Below are positions 8,610-17,533 of a stretch of DNA of 64,000 nt, in pieces. The first letter of the stretch is position 1. The number at the start of each line of letters is the position of its first letter. Source of the DNA: CBDCFL01 sp965216135. GTDB lineage: Bacteria > Pseudomonadota > Alphaproteobacteria > Rhodobacterales > Rhodobacteraceae. Location of the stretch: positions 310,001 to 374,000 of the forward strand of contig CBDCFL010000022.1 in the NCBI GenBank assembly GCA_965216135.1, in the 5' to 3' direction. The translations under genes and the position numbers were made by a program. The notes under the pieces are model-generated. The model saw nothing but the letters and a program-made list of their open reading frames with translations. It made no database searches and was not told the origin of the DNA.

Positions 8610-9532
8610 GCCGCATCCTCCACCAGTCGCAGAAAAATCTGCTCCAGCGAACTTTGCTCAGTGTCCAGATCAGTAAAAGTCACACCGTTTTCGCTTAATC
8701 CCGCCAGCAGGCGGGTGATGCCGGTGCGCTCGGCCTTGGTGTCATATTCATAAGTTAGTTTGGTGCCATTTTCGTTGAGTCTAAGGTCAAATTCGGCCAG
8801 ACTCGCGGGCAGAGCCGTCAAACGCTCGGACAAATCAAGGCGCAGCTCCTTGTGCCCCATCCGTTTGATCAGATTGTCTTTTTCTTCGACCAGCATCACC
8901 TTGCCGTCGTTGATCACCGCGATGCGGTCGGCCATTTCCTCGGCCTCTTCGATATAATGCGTGGTCAGGATAATGGTCACACCGTCGGCGCGCAGCTCTC
9001 GCACCATGTCCCACATATCCTTGCGCAAACTGACATCGACACCCGCGGTCGGCTCGTCCAGAAACAGAATGCGCGGCTGATGGCTTAGCGCCTTGGCGAT
9101 CAGCACGCGGCGCCGCATCCCCCCCGACAGCTCGCGATTGGCACTGTCGCGTTTTTCCCAGAGCGACAGCGATTTCAGCACTTTCTCGATATACGCCTCG
9201 TCAGGCGGTTTGCCGAACAGGCCACGCGAAAATTGAGTGGTCCGGATCACCTTTTCAAACGGCTCAATGGTAATCTCCTGCGGCACCAGCCCGATCAGAT
9301 CGCGCGCCGCCCGGAAATCGCGCACGATGTCATGCCCGCCCACGGTGATCGAGCCGCGGCTGACCGTCACCAGCCCGCAGATCGTTGAAATCAGCGTGGT
9401 TTTTCCGGCACCGTTTGGTCCCAGCAAGGCGAGGATCTCGCCTTCCTCGATCTCAAGCGACACATCATCAAGCGCCTTGACGCCGGCGCCATAGGTTTTC
9501 GATACGTTTTTGACTGAGATGATTGACGCCAC
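8606..9532 (-). CDS. ABC transporter ATP-binding protein (ABC-2 exporter partner)
   Basis: The 308-residue ATPase has Walker A GPNGAGKTT, Q-loop VPQE, signature LSGGMRRRV and Walker B ILFLDEPTAGVD. It carries a C-terminal extension ending EQIFLRLVEDAA, as found in exporters of the DrrA/CcmA class. The GTG at 9532 is selected because the protein then begins ASIISVKNVSKTYG, the usual start of the fold, and a purine-rich site precedes it. An upstream ATG would add about 43 low-complexity residues. It couples to the permease just downstream. Confidence 0.88.
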   Translation of the reverse strand: MASIISVKNVSKTYGAGVKALDDVSLEIEEGEILALLGPNGAGKTTLISTICGLVTVSRGSITVGGHDIVRDFRAARDLIGLVPQEITIEPFEKVIRTTQFSRGLFGKPPDEAYIEKVLKSLSLWEKRDSANRELSGGMRRRVLIAKALSHQPRILFLDEPTAGVDVSLRKDMWDMVRELRADGVTIILTTHYIEEAEEMADRIAVINDGKVMLVEEKDNLIKRMGHKELRLDLSERLTALPASLAEFDLRLNENGTKLTYEYDTKAERTGITRLLAGLSENGVTFTDLDTEQSSLEQIFLRLVEDAA

Positions 9533-9564
9533 TGTCCGCCCCTTTACTGCTGCCGCGAAATGCC

Positions 9565-10116
9565 CTAGCGACGCCGGTCGCGCCGGCTGGACATCGGCTG
9601 AAAAGCAACGCCGACGTGGGCCTCGCAATAGGGCTTGCCGGGTTTGACGGCCAGACCGCAAAACCAGAAATCTTCGGTCGCCGGGTCACCAACCGGCCAT
9701 TTGCAGGTTCGCTCGGTCAGATCCATCAGGTTGATCTTCTTGGATTTTTTCTCAACTGCGCGCTGATTGGCCAACGCTTCCGGGCTAATTTCATTGGCCG
9801 ATGGTTGCGGCGGCAAGGGCTGACCTGCAGTGATAATGGGCCGCCGCGCGGGCACCACCGGGCGCGTCGGCGCTTCGTCGGCAGCGGTCGCAGATTTGGC
9901 CCCGGTCTTGGCGGATGTTTTGCCTTTGGCAGCCTTGTCACCCGCGGGCTTGGCGGCAGAAACGCCCCCGGTGCGGTTGGACAGACCCAGCCGATGGACC
10001 TTGCCGATCACCGCATTGCGGGTCACGCCGCCCAGTTCCTTGGCGATCTGGCTCGCCGACTGGCCTTCGTTCCACATCTTTTTCAGCATCTCGACACGTT
10101 CATCGGTCCAGGACAT
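9565..10116 (-). CDS. gcrA: GcrA cell cycle regulator
   Basis: The protein begins MSWTDERVEMLKKMWNEG and continues SASQIAKELGGVTRNAVIGK, the invariant N-terminal DNA-binding region of GcrA. An Ala/Lys/Pro-rich linker follows, then a Cys-containing C-terminal domain (RTCKWPVGDP, FWFCG, YCEAHV). GcrA binds sigma-70 RNA polymerase and activates promoters carrying CcrM-methylated GANTC sites. The start at 10116 is fixed by the family N-terminus. Stop is TAG. Its presence matters here because three IS types in the window carry GANTC clusters in their leaders. Confidence 0.95.
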   Translation of the reverse strand: MSWTDERVEMLKKMWNEGQSASQIAKELGGVTRNAVIGKVHRLGLSNRTGGVSAAKPAGDKAAKGKTSAKTGAKSATAADEAPTRPVVPARRPIITAGQPLPPQPSANEISPEALANQRAVEKKSKKINLMDLTERTCKWPVGDPATEDFWFCGLAVKPGKPYCEAHVGVAFQPMSSRRDRRR

Positions 10117-10428
10117 CTTAGTTACCTTTGCCAAAGAAATGGGCCTGCGCATCGCGCTGGCCAAGGCTGCGTTTGGTCAGACACATATATAACCTGCCGG
10201 GGCAGTCAGAAACAAGCGCCAAGCGCGTCTTGCTGCTGGACATTTCCGCCTGTTGTGCCTAAAAGCCCGCCCCATGTCTGATGCAACGCACATACGACGC
10301 CGACGCCGAGGCGGCTGATCGTTCGCCCGCGCCGCTGACACTGTCGCCACCTTCCACCATTTCAATTCGTTGACTTGAGCTCATGCCTTTGGCAGGTCTT
10401 GGTCTTCGCCCGCAAAGGACACCGCCCG

Positions 10429-11610
10429 ATGATTGATTGCGTCCTGCCAACCTATTCGCGCGCCGATCTGGCGTTTGAAAAGGGCGAAGGTGCCTGGCTC
10501 ATCACCACCGACGGCCGCCGCATGCTGGATTTTGGTGCCGGTATCGGAGTCAACGCGCTCGGCCATGCCCATCCGGCCCTTGTTCGCGCGATCAAGGATC
10601 AGAGCGAAAAGCTCTGGCATGTCTCCAACCTTTATCAGATCCCCCAGCAAAGGGCCCTGGCCGAAAAACTGGTCGAAGCGACCTTTGCCGATACCGTCTT
10701 TTTCACCAATTCCGGCACCGAGGCTTGCGAACTGGCTCTCAAGATGGCGCGGAAATACTGGTTCGATAAGGGCCAGCCCGACCGCGTCGAGATCATTGCA
10801 TTTGAGGGCGCGTTTCACGGCCGTTCGTCGGCGGGCATTGCGGCTGCGGGCAGTGAAAAACTGACCAAGGGCTTTGATCCGTTGCTGCCCGGCTTTGTGC
10901 ATCTGCCGTTTGGCGATCACGAAGCGGTGCGCGCCGCGATCACTGAGCGGATCGCTGCAATTCTGGTTGAACCGATACAGGGCGAAGGCGGCATTCGGGT
11001 GCTGCCGGACCAATGCCTGAAGGGTCTGCGCGATCTGTGCGATGAGAACGGGGTGTTGCTGATCCTGGATGAAGTTCAATGCGGCATGGGCCGCACCGGC
11101 CGCCTGTTTGCGCATGAATGGGCCGGTATTGAACCCGAAATCATGATGGTCGCCAAGGGCATTGGTGGCGGTTTTCCCCTGGGCGCGGTTCTGGCCACCG
11201 AAAACGCGGCCAGTGGCATGATTGCAGGGACGCATGGCTCGACCTATGGCGGCAATCCGCTGGGCTGCGCGGTCGGGCTGGCGGTGATGAATATTGTCGC
11301 CGAGCGTGAGTTTCTGGAAGGCGTCAGCCGCAAGGCTGGTCAGCTCCGCCAAGCCCTCGAAGGGCTGGTCGCCAGCCACTCCGATATATTTGAGGGCGTG
11401 CGCGGCACCGGCCTGATGTTGGGGCTGAAATGCAAGGCGAAAAATACCGATGTCGTCGCGGCGGGCTATGCGCATGACATCCTCACCGTGCCGGCTGCCG
11501 ACAATGTGATGCGCCTGCTGCCCCCGCTTATCATAAGCCAGGGCGACATCGCCGAGGCGATCGACCGCTTGAATGCCGCCGCGACAAGCCTGGCCAAAGA
11601 TAAGAACTGA
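10429..11610 (+). CDS. argD: acetylornithine aminotransferase
   Basis: This 393-residue class III aminotransferase has FFTNSGTEACELALKMAR, GAFHGRSSA, ILDEVQCGMGRTG and the PLP-lysine region MMVAKGIGGGFPLGAVLA. It converts N-acetylglutamate semialdehyde to N-acetylornithine in arginine synthesis. The start at MIDCVLPTYSR matches the family N-terminus. argF follows after about 105 bp in the same direction, giving an argD-argF unit. A bifunctional succinyl-diaminopimelate role (DapC) is common for ArgD and possible. Confidence 0.93.
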   Translation: MIDCVLPTYSRADLAFEKGEGAWLITTDGRRMLDFGAGIGVNALGHAHPALVRAIKDQSEKLWHVSNLYQIPQQRALAEKLVEATFADTVFFTNSGTEACELALKMARKYWFDKGQPDRVEIIAFEGAFHGRSSAGIAAAGSEKLTKGFDPLLPGFVHLPFGDHEAVRAAITERIAAILVEPIQGEGGIRVLPDQCLKGLRDLCDENGVLLILDEVQCGMGRTGRLFAHEWAGIEPEIMMVAKGIGGGFPLGAVLATENAASGMIAGTHGSTYGGNPLGCAVGLAVMNIVAEREFLEGVSRKAGQLRQALEGLVASHSDIFEGVRGTGLMLGLKCKAKNTDVVAAGYAHDILTVPAADNVMRLLPPLIISQGDIAEAIDRLNAAATSLAKDKN

Positions 11611-11715
11611 GGCGCGCATGTTTCTTCTTTTTGCAAATATTCTCGGGGTGAATTCGCCGTCAGGCGAAGAGGGGCCGACAGCCCCTGAACCCAAAACGTC
11701 CAAGGACCCACGCTA
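11611..11715 (+). other. argD-argF spacer with a roseobacter-type AT-rich motif and a possible 32-residue ORF
   Basis: The spacer begins GCGCGCATGTTTCTTCTTTT, then has an A/T-rich block and a small GGGGC/GCCCC hairpin. A related block in inverted orientation lies at 28299-28332, upstream of livF, so it looks like a recurring intergenic motif. An ATG at 11618 opens a 32-codon frame ending TAA at 11714-11716, whose last base overlaps the argF ATG. That frame could be chance or a coupled leader peptide; I cannot decide. Confidence 0.35.
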
Positions 11716-12642
11716 ATGAACCATTTCCTTGACATCCATAAAACCGCTACCGGCGATCTGCGCGGCATAATCGACAATGCCCTGGCGATGAAATCGGCGC
11801 GCGCCGGCCGTCCGCGCGGAACGCCCGACGATGACCAGCCGTTGGCGGGCCATATGGTGGCGCTGATCTTTGAAAAACCGTCCACCCGCACGCGGGTGTC
11901 GTTTGACGTAGGCGTGCGCCAGATGGGCGGTGCGACCATGGCGCTGTCCGGGGCCGACATGCAGCTTGGCCATGGCGAGACCATTGCGGATACCGCCCGC
12001 GTGCTGTCGCGCTACGTCGATCTGATCATGATCCGCACCTTTGAAGAGGCGACGCTGTTGGAAATGGCCGAATATGCAGATGTGCCGGTGATCAACGGGC
12101 TGACCAACCGCACCCATCCCTGCCAGATAATGGCCGATGTAATGACTTTCGAGGAGCACCGTGGCCCGATCAAGGGCCGCAAAGTCGTCTGGTCGGGCGA
12201 CGGCAACAACACCTGCGCCTCGTGGCTCCATGCGGCGGGTCAATTTGGCTTCGATCTGACCTTCACTGGCCCCGAAACCCTTGAACCGGAAGGCGAATTC
12301 GTTGATCTGGCGCGCGCGCGGGGCTCAAATGTTGCCATTGAACGTGATCCGATGGCCGCGGTTCAGGGCGCTGATCTGGTCGCCACAGACGCCTGGGTGT
12401 CGATGCACGACAGCCCCTCGGCCCGCGAGCGCCGCCACAACCAGCTTCGCGGCTATCAGGTCACCGAAGCCTTGATGGCGTGCGCCAATCCCGACGCGCT
12501 GTTCATGCATTGCCTGCCCGCGCACCGCGATGAAGAGGCCACCAATGCGGTGATGGACGGCCCCAATTCAGTGATCTTCGACGAAGCCGAGAACCGTCTG
12601 CACGCGCAAAAAGCGATCATGCGCTGGTGTCTTGGGGTTTGA
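11716..12642 (+). CDS. argF: ornithine carbamoyltransferase
   Basis: The 308-residue enzyme has the carbamoyl-phosphate motif FEKPSTRTRVSFDVG, the NGLTNRTHPCQ segment and the ornithine-loop FMHCLPAHRDEEAT. It transfers carbamoyl phosphate to ornithine to make citrulline. Full length for the family and apparently intact. A diverged second copy of sequence close to its 3' end (from AHRDEEATNAVMDG) is found 1.4 kb downstream at 13989-14060, beyond an IS66 remnant and a cupin pseudogene. Confidence 0.95.
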   Translation: MNHFLDIHKTATGDLRGIIDNALAMKSARAGRPRGTPDDDQPLAGHMVALIFEKPSTRTRVSFDVGVRQMGGATMALSGADMQLGHGETIADTARVLSRYVDLIMIRTFEEATLLEMAEYADVPVINGLTNRTHPCQIMADVMTFEEHRGPIKGRKVVWSGDGNNTCASWLHAAGQFGFDLTFTGPETLEPEGEFVDLARARGSNVAIERDPMAAVQGADLVATDAWVSMHDSPSARERRHNQLRGYQVTEALMACANPDALFMHCLPAHRDEEATNAVMDGPNSVIFDEAENRLHAQKAIMRWCLGV

Positions 12643-12757
12643 GCGCTGGGACCAATCCGCCTGGCGATCAGGTCAGATGACCGGAATGAGCCCGCAGCTG
12701 ACACTTCCAGTTCAACGCGTCGAGACCTCGATTACAACGCTTATTTCCGCTCTAGGA

Positions 12758-13430
12758 GTAAGCGTCCGGTGGTTACACTTCCGGGCTGTAATTCCACGGC
12801 ATCAGCTCGTCTAGCCTGTTAATTTTATGGTCGGCGACACGCTCCAGAACCCAAGTGAGCCATGCCTGTGGATCAACGCCGTTGAGTTTGGCGGTTTCGA
12901 TCAGAGTGAAGGCGATGGCCATGGAGTTTCCACCACGTTGTGATCCGGCAAACATCCAGTTCTTGCGGCCTATGGCGACGGGCTTCATGGCGCGTTCGGC
13001 GGTGTTGTTGTCCAGCTCCAGAAAGCCGTTGTCGAGGTAGGGCCGTGTTTTGGGCATACGGCCCAAGGCATATCGAATGGCCTTTGCCAAAGGTGATTTG
13101 CCCGATATTTTGGGCAATTGGTCGCGCAACCATTCTTCCAGATCATCGAAGATGGGCTTTGCATTTTCTTGACGCAGAGCAGCACGGGCCTCGGGAGATT
13201 GGCCCCTTGCCTGTTTTTCCACACCATACAATTGCGCAATCCGCTTGCTGGCCTCCCCGGCAATGGCGGAACCTTGTGCGGCAAACACATCGACAAACTT
13301 GCGTCGGATGTGGGCCATGCAGGCCACTTCCGTGGCTTTACCTTCACCGAACACGCCGTTGAAACCGGCATAGCCATCCGCATGCACCCAGCCTTGATAA
13401 CCAGACAGGTGCTTGACCGGGTGCTCACCG
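12758..13430 (-). mobile_element. IS66-family remnant (tnpC C-terminal part)
   Basis: A GTAAGCGTCCGGTGG terminus at 12758, typical of IS66 ends, is followed by the 3' part of an IS66 TnpC transposase read on the minus strand (stop at 12773). Recognisable motifs are GYQGWVHADGYAGFN, CMAHIRRKFVDVF, LDNGFLELDNNTAERAMKP and GRKNWMFAGS. The N-terminal half and the tnpA/tnpB genes are missing; the coding sequence breaks off at about 13430 where the cupin pseudogene begins. This is a dead remnant. Confidence 0.85.
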
Positions 13431-13866
13431 CACGATGTCATACTTGTCCTGCAGTGCCGCCATAACAGTTTCATCAGTTAGGTCAGCCTCGGACATCTGA
13501 GCGAGTTCGGCAAGAAAACCGTCGAACCCGGAGGGCTGAAAAATCATCAGCACTCGTGTATTTTCGACGCCGGCGCTAATCGTTACAGCGTGAGGAACGC
13601 CGGGGGACATGAAGGCATGCGCCGGTGATCGCGCTCATCCACTCGCCATCGACATAGAAATCCATGCTGCCGTCCAAAATGTAAAACGTTTCGGCATGGT
13701 ACCGGTGAAGGTGTAGTCCAAGCTCAAACGTCGATTTGAGATTGTCCTCCGCGACGGTCTAGGCGCTGCCGGTTTCAGATGCCGCTACTTTTACAAAAAT
13801 ATGATCATTTTCCCAATTGTAGGACGTGCCGCCACCCGGAGGAAGGAAAGTATACCGTTTCGCCAT
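13430..13866 (-). pseudogene. cupin-domain protein pseudogene
   Basis: Minus-strand translation gives MAKRYTFLPPGGGTSYNWEN, then a cupin core (LHLHRYHAETFYILDGSMDF, then PPGVPHAVTISAGVENTRVL). It ends DKYDIV at the IS66 junction. An in-frame TAG (about 13759) breaks the first third, and a frameshift near 13610-13620 separates the two cupin motifs. The C-terminus was probably lost to the IS66 insertion. The intact protein would be a small metal-binding cupin of unknown substrate. Confidence 0.7.
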
Positions 13867-13988
13867 GGATCAAATCTCCCTGATTGGCTGCACAGCAGAC
13901 AAGATTGTCAGTGGCCGTGCAGGTCGCTTAGCACGAAAAGACCGCACGACACTAAAATGATCCGCCGAAATAGACGCGAAGCGCGCAG

Positions 13989-14060
13989 GCCCATCGCGAC
14001 CAAGAGGCCACCAATGCGGTGATGGACGGCCCGCAATCGGTGATCTTTGCCAAGGTCTAA
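13989..14060 (+). pseudogene. second, diverged copy of sequence near the argF 3' end
   Basis: Twenty-three codons read AHRDQEATNAVMDGPQSVIF then AKV and a stop. This matches AHRDEEATNAVMDGPNSVIF in argF, where about 20 further residues follow. About 30 bp are identical and the rest differs mostly at silent positions, so it is a homologous but older or foreign copy. Nothing upstream of AHRD resembles argF. It cannot encode a working enzyme. Confidence 0.75.
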
Positions 14061-14122
14061 TACCGCGGGCACGCCAAAGGCGATCGTGCGGCCGTGTCTG
14101 GGCGTTAAGGCGCGACCACCGA

Positions 14123-14172
14123 ACCAAGAGTTTTGCCAAAACTCTTGGTAAAATTCTTGTGGTAAGAATTTT
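14123..14172. terminator. two adjacent perfect hairpins
   Basis: A perfect 12-bp stem with a 3-nt loop (ACCAAGAGTTTT / AAAACTCTTGGT, 14123-14149) is followed at once by a 9-bp AT-rich stem with a 5-nt loop (AAAATTCTT / AAGAATTTT, 14150-14172). They lie between the argF tail copy and the convergent Nudix gene, so a bidirectional terminator is the simplest reading. The second stem lacks GC pairs and could instead be a repeat. Confidence 0.5.
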
Positions 14173-14228
14173 GACCCTGCTGCACATTCTGGATTTGTGG
14201 GCAGCTCAGCTAACCCTAAGCCCGCCGC

Positions 14229-14690
14229 TCAGAACTTGCGCAGAATATCCGCCAGATCGGGCTCATCGACCAGTTCGGCGGCATCTCGCGGGTCCATCCA
14301 CTCGCGCTCACGCTCGCTGGCCTCTGGAAATTCTCCCGCGATCTCATCGACCCGCAGCGCAAACACCCTGGCGCGGCAATGCACGTTTTGGCCGCCCTCC
14401 ATCACCTTGACGTAATCGTAGCTGCCCAACGGCTCGGGGCTGACCTGCCCGCTGGCCACGCCCGCCTCTTCCCAGGCCTCCTGCTTGGCCGCCTCAATCG
14501 CGTCCAGACCGTCGATCGGCCAGCCTTTGGGGATAATCCAGCGCCCGGTGTCGCGGCTGGTGATCAGCAATATTTCTTTGCCGCCTTCGGGCCGCGACCG
14601 ATAGCAAAGCGCGGCCACCTGCGCATTTGGGCGCATCGCTGTGATCGGCATCAGCGCCCCTTCCAGGGCCCGCCGTAACATTGATGTCAT
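14229..14690 (-). CDS. Nudix hydrolase
   Basis: The 153-residue protein carries a Nudix box across GWPIDGLDAIEAAKQEAWEE followed by AGV, after the beta strand RWIIPKG. The first box Gly and the EAWEEAGV metal-binding part are present, although the REUXEE arginine is replaced by a Lys-Gln. It resembles the NUDT3/DIPP-like group that hydrolyses dinucleoside polyphosphates, but substrate cannot be assigned. It stands alone between hairpins and the region upstream of gnd. Confidence 0.85.
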   Translation of the reverse strand: MTSMLRRALEGALMPITAMRPNAQVAALCYRSRPEGGKEILLITSRDTGRWIIPKGWPIDGLDAIEAAKQEAWEEAGVASGQVSPEPLGSYDYVKVMEGGQNVHCRARVFALRVDEIAGEFPEASEREREWMDPRDAAELVDEPDLADILRKF

Positions 14691-14756
14691 TGTTCTTACC
14701 TGCCAGTTCTTGTTTTTATGCTGCCTAAGATACCTTAATGATTGGTTAATTGCAAC

Positions 14757-14765
14757 TTATCCACA
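14757..14765 (+). promoter_or_regulatory. DnaA-box-like TTATCCACA
   Basis: A perfect consensus DnaA box lies in the AT-rich gap upstream of gnd. A second copy occurs at 48138-48146. Single isolated boxes can occur by chance or titrate DnaA; no cluster typical of an origin is seen. Confidence 0.35.
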
Positions 14766-14835
14766 GAGATGCTGCCTGCTTGCATAAAGGCGCGCGCGTC
14801 GTATTGTTGGCCCATTACTCAGGCCGGGGAAGTTC

Positions 14836-16229
14836 ATGGAACGAGCGCAGATCGGGCTGGTGGGATTAGCGGTCATGGGGGCAAATCTGGCCCTGAACAT
14901 CGCTGACAAAGGCTATCGGATCGCCATTCACAACCGCACGGTCGCGCGCATCGACGAGGCGCTTTCCGCTGCCGGTGACCTGTCGGACCGGATGATCGGC
15001 TGCAAACGCATCGCTTATCTGGTCGATGCGGTCAAACGCCCACGGGCGATCATCATCATGGTCAGGCCGGCGATGCGGTGGATGCCGTCATTCACAGCCT
15101 TGTGCCGCTGCTCGACCCCGGGGATGTGATCATCGACGCGGGTAATGCCAATTTTCACGACACCCGGTGCCGCGCCTCACAGCTTGAGCCAACCGGCGTT
15201 GGATTTATAGGCATGGGGGTTTCGGGTGGCGAAGAGGGCGCGCGCCACGGCCCCTCGATCATGGTCGGCACCAGACCTAAGGATTATCGAAAAATCCGCC
15301 CGATCCTTGAGGCGATCGCGGCCAAATTCGATGGCGATCCCTGCGCGGCGCGGCTTGGCACCGACGGGGCCGGGCATTTCGTGAAAACCGTACATAACGG
15401 CATCGAATATGCCGACATGCAGTTGATCGCGGAAATTTACGGCACCCAGCGCGCCAGCCGCACGGCGGCCGAGATCGGGGCGCTGTTTGAGCGCTGGAAT
15501 GACGGCCCGCTTAAATCCTATCTTGTTGAGATCACAGGTAAAGTGCTACAGGCTGTCGACCCGGAAACCGGCCATGCGATGGTTGAGGAAATTCTCGACC
15601 ACGCCGGGCAAAAGGGCACCGGCCGGTGGACCCTGATTGAGGCGCTGACGCTCGGCCAGTCGCCCTCGGCCATATCCGCCGCGGTCGCCGCGCGCTCCTG
15701 GTCGGCGGATATTGAAGCGCGCGCCCAGGGCGCTGCGGTTCTGCCCGGCCAGGAAAGCTCATTTTCCGCCCAAAACGACACTGACCTCGAACTGGCCCTG
15801 CTGGCGGCCAAGATCATCGCTTATTCTCAGGGCTTTTCGCTGCTCGCCGCGGCGGACGAGGCCTATGGCTGGTCGCTTGATCTGGCCCGCATCGCCGAGA
15901 TCTGGCGCGCCGGCTGTATCATCCGTTCGGCGATGCTGGATGACATGGCCAAAGCCGCGCGCGCCGGTCTGCCCCACGGACACCTGATTTTGGCACCCGA
16001 ATTCGCCAAGCGGTTGGCCGACAGCGTCGCCGCGCTCAGGGAATTTGTCCCAATTGCCGCGATGTCGGGCCGCCCCGCTCCGGCGTTTTCCGCCGCGCTG
16101 GCCTATTACGACACCATGCGCCAGGCGCGCGGCACCACCAACCTGATCCAAGCCCAGCGCGACTTTTTCGGCGCCCATGGGTTTGAACGCATCGATGGCC
16201 GGGTGGGCCAACACGGGCATTGGGGGTAG
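14836..16229 (+). pseudogene. gnd: 6-phosphogluconate dehydrogenase, frameshifted
   Basis: The frame from 14836 gives the Rossmann motif GLVGLAVMGANLALNIADKG and runs to IIIMVR. The rest continues in another frame with DAVIHSLVPLLDPGDVIIDA, GMGVSGGEEGARHGPS and FVKTVHNGIEYADMQLIAE. Restoring one A near 15063 (GTC AAG GCC GGC GAT) rejoins them into MVKAGDAVDAVI, so a single-base deletion is the cause. The enzyme is the oxidative pentose-phosphate decarboxylase. Apart from this base the gene looks complete, so a sequencing error is possible. Stop is TAG. Confidence 0.85.
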
Positions 16230-16462
16230 CGCGCGGCTATGTCCGTGAACCGTCGGACCGCCTTGGCTGTTGTTTCGCTGGCCATTTATCCGTTTTGACG
16301 GCGCGCTCAGTGATACCGTGTCCGCGCATATCTTGCCGGGACATCAGCGAAAAACGACCGCTTCAGGGCCAGCCACTCCGTGTCAGGCCAAATACCAGTG
16401 CCACGATCACGACAGCCAGGGCAAACAAACGTAAAAATATGGTCCGCCGCACCTCTTTCTAG
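16230..16462. other. short gap between gnd and IS C1, possible tiny membrane ORF on minus strand
   Basis: On the minus strand a GTG just inside the C1 junction opens a 29-codon hydrophobic frame (VRRTIFLRLFALAVVIVALV, ending SGWP, stop at 16363-16365). It may be a small membrane peptide or chance. No other gene is evident in this gap. Confidence 0.25.
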
Positions 16463-16480
16463 GGCTTGTTGACGTTTAGG

Positions 16481-16508
16481 GATTCCCAAATCGGCTGATG
16501 ACTGATTC
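16481..16508 (+). promoter_or_regulatory. GANTC pair in the leader of IS C1
   Basis: Two GATTC sites at 16481 and 16504 are 23 bp apart, the same spacing as the last two GANTC sites of the A and B elements. The transposase TTG start is at 16535. Control by CcrM methylation and GcrA is an inference. Confidence 0.5.
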
Positions 16509-16534
16509 AAGGTTGCAAACAGAGGAGAGCAGCC

Positions 16535-17286
16535 TTGATCCGCACAGTTCTGACCGACGCCCAATGGGCTGTCATCGCACCGCACTGCCTTGGCCGGGAA
16601 TGCGACCCCGGTCGCACCGGCCCTGACCCGCGCCGGTTTGTCGAGGCAGTTCTCTGGATCTCGCGGACCGGATGCCCCTGGCGCGACCTGCCGGAAGAGT
16701 TCGGGCGCTGGAACAGCGTGTTCAAGCGCTTCCGAAGGTGGGTGAGGGCCGACGCTTTCTATCGTATGTTCAGGGTATTAGCCGAAGATGCAGACTTCGA
16801 ATACACGATGATCGACGGTAGTATCGTCAAAGTCCACCGACACGGTCAGGGCGCAAAAGGGGGACTCAAAGCCAAGCCATCGGACGCTCTCGCGGCGGGA
16901 TAACGACAAAGATCATAGCTCTGACGGACGCGCTCGGCAATCTGATCGACTTCCGCCTTCTGCCCGGTCAGGCGCATGACCTGCGGGGTACCGCCGCACT
17001 GATCGAGGGCCTCACCTGCGACCAGTTTCTCGCCGACCGTGCCTTCGACGCGAACTGGCTGCGCGAAGCGCTGACCAGTGCCGGGATCGAGCCGGTAATC
17101 CCTCCAAAATCAAACCGCCGCTTCCCGGCGGAGTTCGACCGCCACACCTACAAATGGCGTCACCTGGTCGAAAACTTCTTCGGAAAGCTGAAGGAATACA
17201 GAGGGATCGCAATGCGTTCCTGCAAAACAGATGACAGCTTCAAAGCATTCATCTCGCTTGCTGCAATCGTCATTCAAACACGATGA
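16535..17286 (+). CDS. IS5-family transposase made by programmed -1 frameshift
   Basis: ORF1 (16535-16903, TTG start after a GAGGAGAG site) encodes MIRTVLTDAQWAVIAPHCLG to GAKGGLKAK. ORF2 lies in the -1 frame and gives GGTQSQAIGRSRGG, LTDALGNLIDFRLLPGQAHD and the catalytic HLVENFFGKLKEYRGIAMRS, stopping at 17286. An in-phase A-AAA-GGG heptamer at the overlap is the usual slippery site of this group. The fused product has the DDE residues expected for IS427-group transposases, so C1 looks capable of transposition. Confidence 0.88.
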
Positions 17287-17533
17287 ACGTCAACACCCCC
17301 TAGTAGCGACGCTGCCGCCAGGTTACGAAAATCTCCTTTGGTCTTGCCGATCGAGGATTTTCGAAAACTTTTTCTGTGCGCCGCCTGGCACGGGCCTGCC
17401 GGTATCTGCCCAACAATGACATGGTCTATTCTCGTATCACCGCGCCCACGACAATCAAACCGCTGTAGTAAATGGAACCCGCGAGGTCAGAATGCCAAAC
17501 GAACAAACTGCCATAGAAAGATCGGCGACCACC

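Larger units (their letters stand above)
16463..17299 (+). mobile_element. IS5-family (IS427-group) element C1, 837 bp
   Basis: The ends are GGCTTGTTGACGTT and the inverse of GGGGTGTTGACGTT, and the element is flanked by CTAG on both sides (16459-16462, 17300-17303), the preferred IS427-group target. It encodes a two-frame transposase. A second copy, C2, lies at 52920-53808 and is 52 bp longer because of an internal insertion. The leader 16478-16534 closely matches the leader of the unrelated IS630-type A element. Confidence 0.92.

Noticed and set aside
10381..11703. 440-codon minus-strand open frame opposite argD
   Set aside because: It is a shadow of the argD codon pattern in GC-rich DNA. 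argD is confirmed by its aminotransferase motifs.
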